Shown here piece by piece: positions 1 to 7,437 of a stretch of 12,176 bases of DNA (position 1 is its first letter; each line of letters starts with the position of its first letter). The notes under the pieces are model-generated. The model worked only from the letters and a program-made list of their open reading frames with translations, made no database searches and was not told the DNA's origin. The translations under genes and the position numbers were made by a program. The DNA is from Firmicutes bacterium UBA5227 (lineage in GTDB: Bacteria; Bacillota; Clostridia; Tissierellales; Sedimentibacteraceae): assembly GCA_002409285.1 (NCBI GenBank), contig DHUT01000004.1, positions 1,028 to 13,203 on the forward strand, written 5' to 3'.

Positions 1-1244
1 GGAATTATGGTCCCTCCATCTACCCATATAGTTATTATCTGACCCAGTGCGGCAAGTCCTGCCATGTTAATATCTATTATGTTTGAGAATGTATATGCCA
101 GAGTGCCTACTATTGGCAGGCCTGAAAATCCGGAGCCATCAAGTCCGGTAATCATTGCTACTGCTGACTGAGTAAGGATTGTTGACAGCTTATTCATTTG
201 AATATTCTGGGAGATGAATATACTTATATCGTTTAATATTCCCGGTGCACCTTCCCCAAGTACGGCAACTGCTCCTCCCTCGTTTCCCAAGAAGAAAAAT
301 CCTCCTATGAAAATTACCGGAGCAAATACTGTAATTCCAAATTTAAAGCCATCTCTTATATAGTCTACAACTTTTTCAAAGGCATCCTTTATGTTGTAGG
401 TTGTCAAAACTGTAATAAGCATTATAATAATAGCGGTTCCTCCAACAAGAGCAGTAGCATCTCCGCCGGCAAGTTTAAATTTAAGCATTGCCGCAATATC
501 AAGTATAAAGGCTATAGGGGTTAAAACAGCCATTAATTTTGTAGTCCTCCCATGCCTTATCACTAATGTTTCTTCTATTTTTTCAATTTGTGAATATTTT
601 ATGGCGTTCTTCTTCATATCATTCTTCATCATCAGGAATGCAACAATTACTGTTACCAACGACATTGCAAGCCAGATGGGAATTGATGCGGATATAACCT
701 CTGTAGTTTCAATACCTGCTCCGGTGGCTGTAATAGTTGGGGCACCCTGAATAAAGAAGTCACTGGAAAGAGCTATACCATGTCCAAACAGATTCATTGC
801 CACCGCAACGTAGATTGCAGGCAGACCTGCAGCGACAGCAGCCGGCAAAAGAACTGCCCCAACCATTGGAACTGCCGGACTCGGCCACACCAGCCATGAA
901 ATAACCATCATGGTCAGACCTATGCCCCAGAATGCCATTGAAGGACTTACCATTACCTTTTTGACAGGGGACATGATTAAAGTGTCGGAGCCTACTTCCT
1001 GCAAACCCTTAGACATAGCAACAACAAGAGAAATAATTACAATGATACTCCAGAATTCATTGCCTGCATATATAATTGTATTAAATATTGACTGAATAGC
1101 GGCAACAACACTTCCGGAATAAAGATAACCCATTGCAAATATACCAATTATGCAGGGAATGACAATATCTTTTTTCATAAGCATAATTGCAAGAATAACG
1201 ACTACCATGACAACATAAAGGTAGTGTAAAGAAGTTAAAATCAT
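1..1244 (-). CDS. Multi-pass membrane transporter (ion-transporter/GntP-like), C-terminus cut by window edge
   Basis: An open frame of 414 codons runs from an ATG at 1242-1244 to the left edge with no stop, so the C-terminus is missing. The start is set by an AGGAGG box (1251-1256) six bases upstream. The product is very hydrophobic, with roughly ten or more membrane segments (for example near residues 9-24, 62-80, 104-120, 186-205, 264-282, 302-320), and a charged, probably cytoplasmic loop at about 207-235. Glycine-rich re-entrant-looking stretches occur at GHGIALSSD (154-162) and GLDGSGFSGLPIVG (367-380). This architecture resembles the ion-transporter superfamily (GntP, CitMHS, DcuC-like permeases of organic anions), but I do not recognise the exact family and the substrate is unknown. 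It lies 17 bp downstream of the P-loop ATPase gene and is almost certainly co-transcribed with it. I am sure it is a transporter-like membrane protein and unsure of the family. Confidence 0.8.
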   Translation of the reverse strand, partial: MILTSLHYLYVVMVVVILAIMLMKKDIVIPCIIGIFAMGYLYSGSVVAAIQSIFNTIIYAGNEFWSIIVIISLVVAMSKGLQEVGSDTLIMSPVKKVMVSPSMAFWGIGLTMMVISWLVWPSPAVPMVGAVLLPAAVAAGLPAIYVAVAMNLFGHGIALSSDFFIQGAPTITATGAGIETTEVISASIPIWLAMSLVTVIVAFLMMKNDMKKNAIKYSQIEKIEETLVIRHGRTTKLMAVLTPIAFILDIAAMLKFKLAGGDATALVGGTAIIIMLITVLTTYNIKDAFEKVVDYIRDGFKFGITVFAPVIFIGGFFFLGNEGGAVAVLGEGAPGILNDISIFISQNIQMNKLSTILTQSAVAMITGLDGSGFSGLPIVGTLAYTFSNIIDINMAGLAALGQIITIWVDGGTII

Positions 1245-1261
1245 ACTATACCTCCTGGAAT

Positions 1262-2326
1262 TTATGTATATTGTCTTAGTAGGTTGTTGAAGCATTCGTC
1301 CACAGCGTTGAAATCCATGCTGTTAATATAGAAAACTTCAAGGAGTTCATGATATTTTTTTGTTTCTGATAATTTTTTCAGAGCGTTTTCAATTAAAATT
1401 TCCTGTAAATGCAGATTATTTTCAATTTCAGAAATGTGGTTTTTTAAATTATCTGTATCTGTAATTCCATGTATATCAAAAACTTCTTCAAAGCCATTGG
1501 ACAGGCAGCTTTCAGCACTTGCTACAAATAGGTTGATTTCAGGAAAATATATATGCTGTAGCTTGGCAGGGTTCAGGGGCATTAAGTAAAGCTCCATGGC
1601 ATATCCTCTTTTTGCTGCCTCATCTGCCAGTTCTTTTAGAAGTTCTGAAGTATAGTTTGTGTTTTCGCCTATAACAGACCATAATCTTTTGTCATGATAC
1701 ATATCCATTGTCCTGTTTATATAGCCGTTTGCCGTGTAGGCTTCCGAAAACATTTTTTTAATGTTTGAATTTTTATTTAACGAAACATTATTAGGGAACA
1801 GTTTATTAACCGCTTCATTGCACATTTCTTTAAACTTTTTTTTGTTAATGAACTTACCGCTTAAAGAATTAATTTCTTCTGAAATAATATCTGCTGCCTG
1901 AAGGTACCTGTAAGCACTTTTATATAGTTGTGTCTTGGTCTGATTTATTTGTATAATTTGGTTTTTGTGTTTTAACAGCTCTTTGCCATTAAGAAAAGAG
2001 CCAAGATTTACTATTTCGTCAACTGCTCCGGGAATTGACGGATCTGTTGCGTGAGGTGCTGTTCCGTCAACAAAAGCTATGTTAAGCTCCGGAATTATTA
2101 TTCCGTCAAGGCTTTCGTTATCGCTGGAACAATGAATGTATTCTACAGAAAGATTTTTGTTAATCATTTCAGCTGCGAACTTTTTCATAAATGAACTTTT
2201 GCCTACACCCGGTCCGCCTTTAAGAATATAAATATGATTTAATTCCGCAGGATTAAATATATAATCAAAACAGCTATAAAAACCGGAAGCAGTGTTGTTA
2301 CCTGCAAAAATATGCTTTTCTTTCAA
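1262..2326 (-). CDS. PRK06851-type P-loop ATPase, cytosolic, function unknown
   Basis: This 354-residue soluble protein has a clear Walker A motif, GGPGVGKSS (37-45), following the N-terminal FAGNNTASGF (7-16). It resembles the uncharacterised ATPase family known as PRK06851 in Clostridia and Bacilli, and its length is about normal for that family. The second half (about 193-273) looks like a degenerate copy of the first: FSEAYTANGY matches FAGNNTASGF, and the next ~59 residues align without gaps, with G220 on G37, T226 on Walker lysine K43 and FPEINL on IPELN. Only one nucleotide site therefore appears intact. The start is TTG (2324-2326) with an AGGGGG box seven bases upstream, and it matches the family N-terminus. 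A transporter gene follows after 17 bp, so the pair may work together. The cellular role is unknown. The family assignment is from memory of its motifs. Confidence 0.82.
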   Translation of the reverse strand: MKEKHIFAGNNTASGFYSCFDYIFNPAELNHIYILKGGPGVGKSSFMKKFAAEMINKNLSVEYIHCSSDNESLDGIIIPELNIAFVDGTAPHATDPSIPGAVDEIVNLGSFLNGKELLKHKNQIIQINQTKTQLYKSAYRYLQAADIISEEINSLSGKFINKKKFKEMCNEAVNKLFPNNVSLNKNSNIKKMFSEAYTANGYINRTMDMYHDKRLWSVIGENTNYTSELLKELADEAAKRGYAMELYLMPLNPAKLQHIYFPEINLFVASAESCLSNGFEEVFDIHGITDTDNLKNHISEIENNLHLQEILIENALKKLSETKKYHELLEVFYINSMDFNAVDECFNNLLRQYT

Positions 2327-2339
2327 GTAATTGCCCCCT
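2324..2339 (-). promoter_or_regulatory. RBS AGGGGG with TTG start of the P-loop ATPase gene
   Basis: Read on the minus strand, AGGGGG (2334-2339) is followed by a seven-base spacer and TTG. No ATG lies at a suitable distance, and the protein begins as expected for its family, so TTG is the likely start. The block closely resembles the start of the GGDEF gene at 9867-9882. Confidence 0.7.
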
Positions 2340-2352
2340 ATTCAAATTTTTT

Positions 2353-2405
2353 AAGTTATCGTCAGCAGCTTTTTAGTAAATAGCATAGCAGCATATCGAT
2401 AACTT
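2353..2405 (-). repeat. 9-bp inverted repeat with 35-nt spacer in the ATPase gene leader
   Basis: AAGTTATCG (2353-2361) is the exact reverse complement of CGATAACTT (2397-2405). Inside it a second imperfect stem pairs GCT..TTTA with TAAA..AGC around 2368-2384. The outer arm begins about where transcription from the minus-strand promoter (2415-2443) should start. The leader RNA could therefore fold from its 5' end, or the DNA could be an operator. The symmetry is visible in the sequence; the role is inference. Confidence 0.5.
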
Positions 2406-2414
2406 TATTGCTGT

Positions 2415-2443
2415 ATTATATGTAAACTTACAATTCTTGTTAA
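2415..2443 (-). promoter_or_regulatory. Sigma-A-type promoter for the ATPase-transporter operon
   Basis: On the minus strand, TTAACA (2438-2443) is separated by 17 bp from TATAAT (2415-2420), one mismatch from consensus. The expected transcript start is near 2408, giving a leader of about 80 nt before the TTG start. Confidence 0.72.
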
Positions 2444-2472
2444 TAATAAATAGAGCTATTTTTAAAATAAAT

Positions 2473-2501
2473 GGGACAAGGAAGGGAAAATATGCTATAA
2501 T
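2473..2501 (+). promoter_or_regulatory. Extended -10 promoter for topB
   Basis: TATAAT (2496-2501) is preceded by TGC, an extended -10, and GGGACA (2473-2478) sits 17 bp upstream as a weak -35. The expected start near 2508 gives a leader of about 23 nt. This promoter is divergent from the one at 2415-2443. Confidence 0.68.
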
Positions 2502-2530
2502 TACTTGCAGATTAAAAAAGGAAGATAGTT

Positions 2531-4660
2531 ATGAAATTAATAGTTACGGAAAAACCATCTGTAGCCAAGGACATTGCCAGGGTTTTAAATATAAATAAAT
2601 CAAGAGACGGCTACATGGAAAACAGCGAATACATTATTACATGGTGTGTGGGACATTTAATACAGCTTGCATATCCTGAAGTGTATGAACCTAAGTACAG
2701 GGTATGGAATATTAATGACCTGCCGATTTTTCCGAGACAATTCAAGTACATGGTCAATCCTTCAACGGCGAAGCAGTATGAAACAGTTAAATCTCTTATG
2801 CTCAGCGATATTGTTGAGGAAATAATATGCGCCACAGATGCAGGTCGGGAGGGTCAGCTTATTTTTGGCTATGTATATATAAATTCAGGCTGCGGTAAGA
2901 CTGTTAAAAGGTTGTGGATAAGCAGCATGACTGATGAGGCAATAGAAGAAGGCTTTAATAATTTGAAGGATAATAAGGAATATTTCAGCCTTTATCAGTC
3001 TGCAAAGGCTCGTTCAGAGGCTGACTGGCTTGTGGGGATTAATGCAACAAGGCTGTTTACGGTTAAGTATAATCGTACGCTTACAATTGGAAGAGTGCAG
3101 ACTCCTACATTGTCTCTCATAGTCCAGAGACAAAAAGAAATTGATAATTTTGTTTCACAGCCTTTCTACGAGGTGGCAGCAGACTGTGAAATGTTTGTTG
3201 CCATGTGGTTTAACAGGAATGGAACAAGGATTGAAGAGAAAGAAAAGGCTGAACAAATTGCAGATAGATGCCGCAATAAGGAAGCAACAGTTATTAAGCT
3301 TAAAACTAAAAGGGCAACTGTGGAAAGACCTTTGCTTTATGATTTAACAGAACTGCAAAGGGATGGAAACAGAAGGTACGGATATTCTGCGGAACAGACT
3401 TTAGATGCGGCGCAGAACTTATATGAAAAGTACAAGCTTGCCACATATCCCAGGACTGATTCAAGATACCTGACAAAAGATATGAAGTCAAAAATTCCAG
3501 GACTTCTCCAGAATATCAGGGATGGATACAGGGGCTCAGAAGGTACGGAGTACTGTGTTGACAAAGTTGTTAAACAAAAAATAAATGCGGATAAAAGAGT
3601 CATTGATGATTCAAAAGTTACGGATCATCATGCTATTATTGTGACTCCAAATATACGAAATGCTGCAGGAATAAAACTCCCCGAAAGAGAAGAAAATATC
3701 CTTAAGCTCATAATTGCAAGATTCATATGTGTATTTGACAGAAAACAGGAATATGACCAGACTGATTTGGAAATACAAATTGAAAAGGATAAATTTAAAG
3801 CAAAGGGGAAAAAGGTGGTTATACCCGGCTGGAAGGAAATTGAAGACATAATGCTGGGAAAGGCTAAGGAAGAATCCGACGATAAGGAAATTACTATAAA
3901 TCTTGCGGAGGGAGATAGATTAATGCCTAAGGAAATTAAGGTTTTGACAAAGAAAACATCTCCCCCAAAACAATATACGGAAGCAACTCTTCTTACTGCC
4001 ATGGAAACCGCAGGAAAGCAGATTGAGGATGAAAAGCTAAGAGAAGAAATGAAATCCATAGGTTTAGGAACTCCGGCAACAAGAGCAGGAATAATAGAAA
4101 AACTTATATCAGTGGGATACGTAAAAAGAAATAGGAAAAACCTTGTTCCTACGCAAAACGGAATCCAGCTTATAGAAATAGTTCCCGAAAAACTTAAGAA
4201 ACCTGACCTTACAGGAGAGTGGGAAAGTGAACTGGGTAAAATAGCTAAGAAAGAGGTATCGTCAAAATACTTTATTGCAGATATAAAAAGGTATGTTGCT
4301 GAGATAATAAAAGAGGGAAAAATGGGTTCAACAAAGGATGTAAACTTTGAACAGACAGAAAGAAAACGCAAAAGAGAGCCCATAGGGAAATGTCCGAGAT
4401 GTGGAAGAGGAGTTTTTGAGAGCAAAAAGAGTTTTTTTTGTGAAGGATATAAAAATTTTCCTTCTTGCAAATTTACTTTGTGGAAGGAAGACAGATTGTT
4501 ACATGATAAAGGGATTGAGTTAACTAAGGAAATGGTGTCTGAACTTTTGAAAAATAGGCAAGCAGAGGTTTTTGCAGAAATAAATGATAGAAAATCAAAA
4601 TATATATTGAAATTAATGGATGACGGATATAAACCGGAATATTTATTTGAGGAGAAATAG
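2531..4660 (+). CDS. topB: DNA topoisomerase III (type IA)
   Basis: This 709-residue type IA topoisomerase cuts and passes single DNA strands, relaxing negative supercoils and decatenating replication or recombination intermediates. The TOPRIM domain starts at the N-terminus (MKLIVTEKPSVAKDI, with E7) and includes ATDAGREGQLIF (101-112), giving D103 and E107 with Gly at 105 where the E. coli enzymes have Asp. The strand-cleaving tyrosine is Y306 in TYPRTDSRYL. TIGRVQTPTLSL (185-196) and GLGTPATRAGIIEKL (511-525) are further family signatures. The C-terminus has a four-cysteine zinc-finger-like module (C621, C624, C637, C646), then a short basic domain. The ATG follows an AAGGAAG box at good spacing. 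The gene is monocistronic, with its own promoter and no mobile-element genes beside it, although similar enzymes are common on conjugative elements. Length and motifs are complete. Confidence 0.95.
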   Translation: MKLIVTEKPSVAKDIARVLNINKSRDGYMENSEYIITWCVGHLIQLAYPEVYEPKYRVWNINDLPIFPRQFKYMVNPSTAKQYETVKSLMLSDIVEEIICATDAGREGQLIFGYVYINSGCGKTVKRLWISSMTDEAIEEGFNNLKDNKEYFSLYQSAKARSEADWLVGINATRLFTVKYNRTLTIGRVQTPTLSLIVQRQKEIDNFVSQPFYEVAADCEMFVAMWFNRNGTRIEEKEKAEQIADRCRNKEATVIKLKTKRATVERPLLYDLTELQRDGNRRYGYSAEQTLDAAQNLYEKYKLATYPRTDSRYLTKDMKSKIPGLLQNIRDGYRGSEGTEYCVDKVVKQKINADKRVIDDSKVTDHHAIIVTPNIRNAAGIKLPEREENILKLIIARFICVFDRKQEYDQTDLEIQIEKDKFKAKGKKVVIPGWKEIEDIMLGKAKEESDDKEITINLAEGDRLMPKEIKVLTKKTSPPKQYTEATLLTAMETAGKQIEDEKLREEMKSIGLGTPATRAGIIEKLISVGYVKRNRKNLVPTQNGIQLIEIVPEKLKKPDLTGEWESELGKIAKKEVSSKYFIADIKRYVAEIIKEGKMGSTKDVNFEQTERKRKREPIGKCPRCGRGVFESKKSFFCEGYKNFPSCKFTLWKEDRLLHDKGIELTKEMVSELLKNRQAEVFAEINDRKSKYILKLMDDGYKPEYLFEEK

Positions 4661-4741
4661 TGAAAAATGCAGGACTGTTCAATGCGCTTGCATTAATTTA
4701 GTAAGGAAAAGAAAATAAGAGTATATGACGGAATTAACGGA

Positions 4742-4800
4742 GTAAAATAACATAAAGACGTTAAATATTACGAAAAATGACGGAAAATGATTTATTTTAC
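4742..4800. repeat. A/T-rich 9-bp inverted repeat in the topB-oadB gap
   Basis: GTAAAATAA (4742-4750) is the exact reverse complement of TTATTTTAC (4792-4800). Between and beside the arms, TGACGGAA occurs twice (from 4726 and 4778). The gap (4661-4871) has no gene I can support and no convincing topB terminator. In sequence this A/T-rich, the repeat could be chance; an operator for the next operon is possible. Confidence 0.3.
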
Positions 4801-4813
4801 GAATTATGAATAA

Positions 4814-4842
4814 TTGCTAAAGGATTCTATTTATATTAGAAT
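4814..4842 (+). promoter_or_regulatory. Sigma-A-type promoter for the sodium pump-secDF operon
   Basis: TTGCTA (4814-4819) and TAGAAT (4837-4842) are 17 bp apart, and the second lies about 30 bp before the start codon. The expected start near 4849 leaves a leader of only about 23 nt, which includes the RBS AGAAGGAG. It is the only reasonable promoter in the gap. Confidence 0.55.
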
Positions 4843-4871
4843 ACACAAGAATAAATTAGAAGGAGCATAAA

Positions 4872-6008
4872 ATGGAATTTTTAATTCAAGGTATTACTCA
4901 AATCACTTGGCAGCAAATATTAATGTGGATAATCGGAGGTGTGCTCATATATCTGGCAATAGCCAAGGAATTGGAACCCTCATTGTTACTGCCTATGGGC
5001 TTTGGGGCAATTTTAGTCAACATACCTATGTCCGGAGTATTAAATCAAACACTGCCCGGAATAGGAGAGGTTTCAGGAATTATTGACTGGTTATTTGAAG
5101 TTGGAATAGGAGCTTCGGAAATGATGCCTCTGCTGCTTTTCATAGGAATAGGGGCAATGATAGACTTCGGACCGCTTTTGTCTAATCCCAGGCTTTTATT
5201 ATTTGGAGCTGCGGCGCAATTTGGTATATTTGCAACGATAACTGTTGCAACACTGCTTGGTTTTCCAATTGAAGATGCGGCATCAATAGGAATTATAGGA
5301 GCAGCTGACGGACCCACATCAATACTGGTTTCTCAGGTGCTAAAAAGTAATTACATCGGTCCTATAGCTGTGGCTGCATACTCGTATATGGCATTGGTTC
5401 CAATAATTCAGCCATTTGCAATAAAGCTTGTTACGACTGAAAAGGACAGAAAAATAAAGATGTCATATAATCCAAAAAGCGTTTCAAGGATGACAAGACT
5501 GTTGTTCCCAATAGTGGTTACAATGATTGCAGGGTTAGTGGCACCGGCATCAATAGCACTTGTAGGATTCTTAATGTTTGGAAATCTGCTGAGAGAATGT
5601 GGTGTGCTTAGATCACTGTCAGAAACAGCACAAAACGAATTAGTTAACATAATTACGTTACTTTTGGGAATTACAATTTCTGCAAGCATGAAAGCAGATG
5701 TCTTTGTATCTTTGAATACTTTGAAGATAATGGGACTGGGATTATTAGCCTTTGTTTTTGACTCAATTGCAGGAGTTTTGTTCGCTAAATTCTTAAATCT
5801 GTTCTTAAAGGAAAAAATCAATCCTATGGTTGGTGCTGCAGGCATTTCAGCTTTTCCCATGTCTTCAAGAGTTATACAAAAAATGGGACTGGAAGCGGAC
5901 TCACAGAATCATCTGCTTATGCATGCGGTAGGAGCAAATGTGGCCGGTCAGATCGCTTCAGTTATAGCTGGTGGAGTTATAATTGGACTTGTACCGGGAT
6001 TAATGTAG
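4872..6008 (+). CDS. Sodium ion-translocating decarboxylase beta subunit (OadB/GcdB/MmdB family)
   Basis: This 378-residue integral membrane protein is the ion-channel subunit of biotin-dependent Na+-pump decarboxylases. In the family it decarboxylates carboxybiotin and exports Na+. Signature segments are GAADGPTSILVS (143-154), FGNLLRECGVLRSL (236-249) and HAVGANVAGQIAS (351-363). Residues matching those known as important in Klebsiella OadB line up with the right spacing: D146, Y172, N317, G321, S326 and R333. The channel therefore looks functional. Substrate class (oxaloacetate, glutaconyl-CoA or methylmalonyl-CoA) is set by the alpha subunit, and no alpha or biotin-carrier gene is in the window. 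The ATG follows a strong AGAAGGAG box. It heads the operon that continues with the gamma-like subunit, secD, secF and a thioesterase, and its stop codon overlaps the next gene's RBS. Confidence 0.93.
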   Translation: MEFLIQGITQITWQQILMWIIGGVLIYLAIAKELEPSLLLPMGFGAILVNIPMSGVLNQTLPGIGEVSGIIDWLFEVGIGASEMMPLLLFIGIGAMIDFGPLLSNPRLLLFGAAAQFGIFATITVATLLGFPIEDAASIGIIGAADGPTSILVSQVLKSNYIGPIAVAAYSYMALVPIIQPFAIKLVTTEKDRKIKMSYNPKSVSRMTRLLFPIVVTMIAGLVAPASIALVGFLMFGNLLRECGVLRSLSETAQNELVNIITLLLGITISASMKADVFVSLNTLKIMGLGLLAFVFDSIAGVLFAKFLNLFLKEKINPMVGAAGISAFPMSSRVIQKMGLEADSQNHLLMHAVGANVAGQIASVIAGGVIIGLVPGLM

Positions 6009-6018
6009 GAGGTGTATA

Positions 6019-6144
6019 ATGGATATAGATGTATTAAATTCTTTTAAGCTTATGGGAATGGGTATGGCAGCCATATTTTTAGTAATAATTGTAATATATG
6101 CTTCTGTCAGGATCATGCTTAAAGCAACAGCTGAGGATAAATAA
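6019..6144 (+). CDS. Minimal sodium-pump decarboxylase gamma subunit (OadG-like)
   Basis: This short frame encodes 41 residues. It has an N-terminal MDIDVLNSFKLMGMGMA, a single membrane segment at about 12-35 and a short charged tail (LKATAEDK). This is the pattern of the N-terminal half of OadG/gamma subunits, which anchor and assemble the decarboxylase complex. It begins 10 bp after the beta-subunit stop with a perfect AGGAGGTG box that overlaps that stop. Classical OadG is roughly twice as long and has a soluble C-terminal tail, reported to bind zinc in Klebsiella; that tail is absent here. Translation of the frame is clear. The family call rests on position beside the beta subunit and on the membrane segment, since the sequence is too short for a strong motif match. 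Confidence 0.78.
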   Translation: MDIDVLNSFKLMGMGMAAIFLVIIVIYASVRIMLKATAEDK

Positions 6145-6171
6145 TAAAGGTCGAAATATATTGGAGGAAAA

Positions 6172-7437
6172 ATGAGAACTAATAAGTATGCTTATATTCT
6201 CGTTATGCTTTTAATTGTTGCCATAGCATTGACAGCAGTATTTGGAATAAATGCCGGTCCGATTCATATTAAAGGTATGAGAGAAATAAGATTCGGAATT
6301 GATATAAGAGGTGGAGTAGAAGCCGTATTTGAACCTGCAAATCTTGATAGGGTTCCAACAGAAAGCGAGCTTGAAGCTGCCAGAATAATAATGGAAACCA
6401 GGATGGATGCCCAAAATATTCTTGATAGAGAAATAACTGTAGACAAGAATACGGGACATATAATAATCAGATTTCCTTGGAAGTCGGAAGAAACAGATTT
6501 TAATCCGCAAAAAGCCATAGCTGAGCTTGGAGAGACAGCCAGATTAACATTCAGAGATCCTCAGGGAAACATTATAGTTGAAGGCAAGAATGTTAAGCAA
6601 AGCAAGGTTCAGCTTGACGGCAAAACCAATCAGCCTGTAGTTACTCTGGAGTTTGATGAAGACGGAGCAAAGGCATTTGAGGATGCAACAGGAAGACTTA
6701 TTAACCAGCGCATTTCTATTTACATGGATGAAACGCTGATTTCTTCTCCGGTTGTAACAACAAAGATTACAGGTGGAAATTCGATAATATCAAACATAGA
6801 AAGTTCGGAGGAAGCTAAAAGCTTATCTGATAAGATAAATTCAGGTGCGCTTCCGTTTTCCTTAGTATCAAAAAATCACAGTACAATTACGCCTACCATG
6901 GGTACCGGAGCTTTGGAAGTAATGCTGAAGGCGGCTGTAATTGCATTTGCTGCAGTATGTATTTTTATGATAGTGTACTACAGATTACTGGGAGTTGTGG
7001 CATGTTTTGCACTGCTTTTACAGACTGCTGTTCAGATGCTTGCTCTTTCCATACCTCAGATAACTCTTACCTTAACGGGTATAGCAGGTATCATTCTTTC
7101 AATAGGAATGGGTGTGGATGCCAACGTTATTATATCTGAGAGAATTCGCGAGGAACTGAATGAAGGGAAATCTCTGGGATATGCCATAGACACAGGATAT
7201 GATAAGGCATTCTCGGCAGTTTTTGACGGAAATATCACTACTATAGCTGCGGCCGTTATAATGATGATATTTGGTACCGGTTCCATGCTGTCATTTGGAT
7301 ATACTCTTATGGTTGGATGTATATTAAACTTTGTTTCAGGCGTTACAGCATCTAAAATAATGACAAGATCACTGAGTGCAAATGATATGTTTGCGAAAAA
7401 GTCCCTTTATGGCATGAAAGTAAAGGAGGCAAAGTAA
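6172..7437 (+). CDS. secD: Protein translocase subunit SecD
   Basis: This 421-residue membrane protein is a SecDF subunit that uses the ion-motive force to pull secreted proteins from the SecYEG channel. The N-terminal membrane anchor (about 8-26) is followed by the conserved FGIDIRGGVEAVF (41-53). A large extracytoplasmic region runs to about 245, and five more membrane segments make up the C-terminal half. GMGVDANVIISERIREEL (312-329) carries D316, matching the conserved aspartate of the ion path. The protein is shorter than the E. coli one (about 615 residues) but normal for Gram-positives with separate secD and secF. The ATG has a GGAGG box at good spacing and lies 27 bp after the gamma-like gene. 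The last base of its stop codon is the first base of the secF start (TAATG), implying translational coupling. Confidence 0.95.
   Translation: MRTNKYAYILVMLLIVAIALTAVFGINAGPIHIKGMREIRFGIDIRGGVEAVFEPANLDRVPTESELEAARIIMETRMDAQNILDREITVDKNTGHIIIRFPWKSEETDFNPQKAIAELGETARLTFRDPQGNIIVEGKNVKQSKVQLDGKTNQPVVTLEFDEDGAKAFEDATGRLINQRISIYMDETLISSPVVTTKITGGNSIISNIESSEEAKSLSDKINSGALPFSLVSKNHSTITPTMGTGALEVMLKAAVIAFAAVCIFMIVYYRLLGVVACFALLLQTAVQMLALSIPQITLTLTGIAGIILSIGMGVDANVIISERIREELNEGKSLGYAIDTGYDKAFSAVFDGNITTIAAAVIMMIFGTGSMLSFGYTLMVGCILNFVSGVTASKIMTRSLSANDMFAKKSLYGMKVKEAK

Noticed and set aside
910..1095. 61-codon plus-strand frame near the left end
   Set aside because: It overlaps the long minus-strand transporter frame, which has a perfect RBS and coherent membrane segments.
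3628..4470. 280-codon open frame on the minus strand inside topB
   Set aside because: It lies wholly antisense to topB, has a composition typical of a mirrored frame and no recognisable motif or ribosome site.
2531..4660. topB as a sign of an integrated conjugative element
   Set aside because: No relaxase, conjugation, integrase or attachment-site features are present around it, and all neighbours look chromosomal.
4814..4837. TTGCTA paired with TATATT (4832-4837) as the pump promoter
   Set aside because: The spacing would be only 12 bp; TAGAAT at 4837-4842 gives the normal 17 bp.
5408..5860. 150-codon minus-strand frame inside the beta-subunit gene
   Set aside because: It is the antisense shadow of a strongly conserved membrane protein gene, with no independent start signal or motif.
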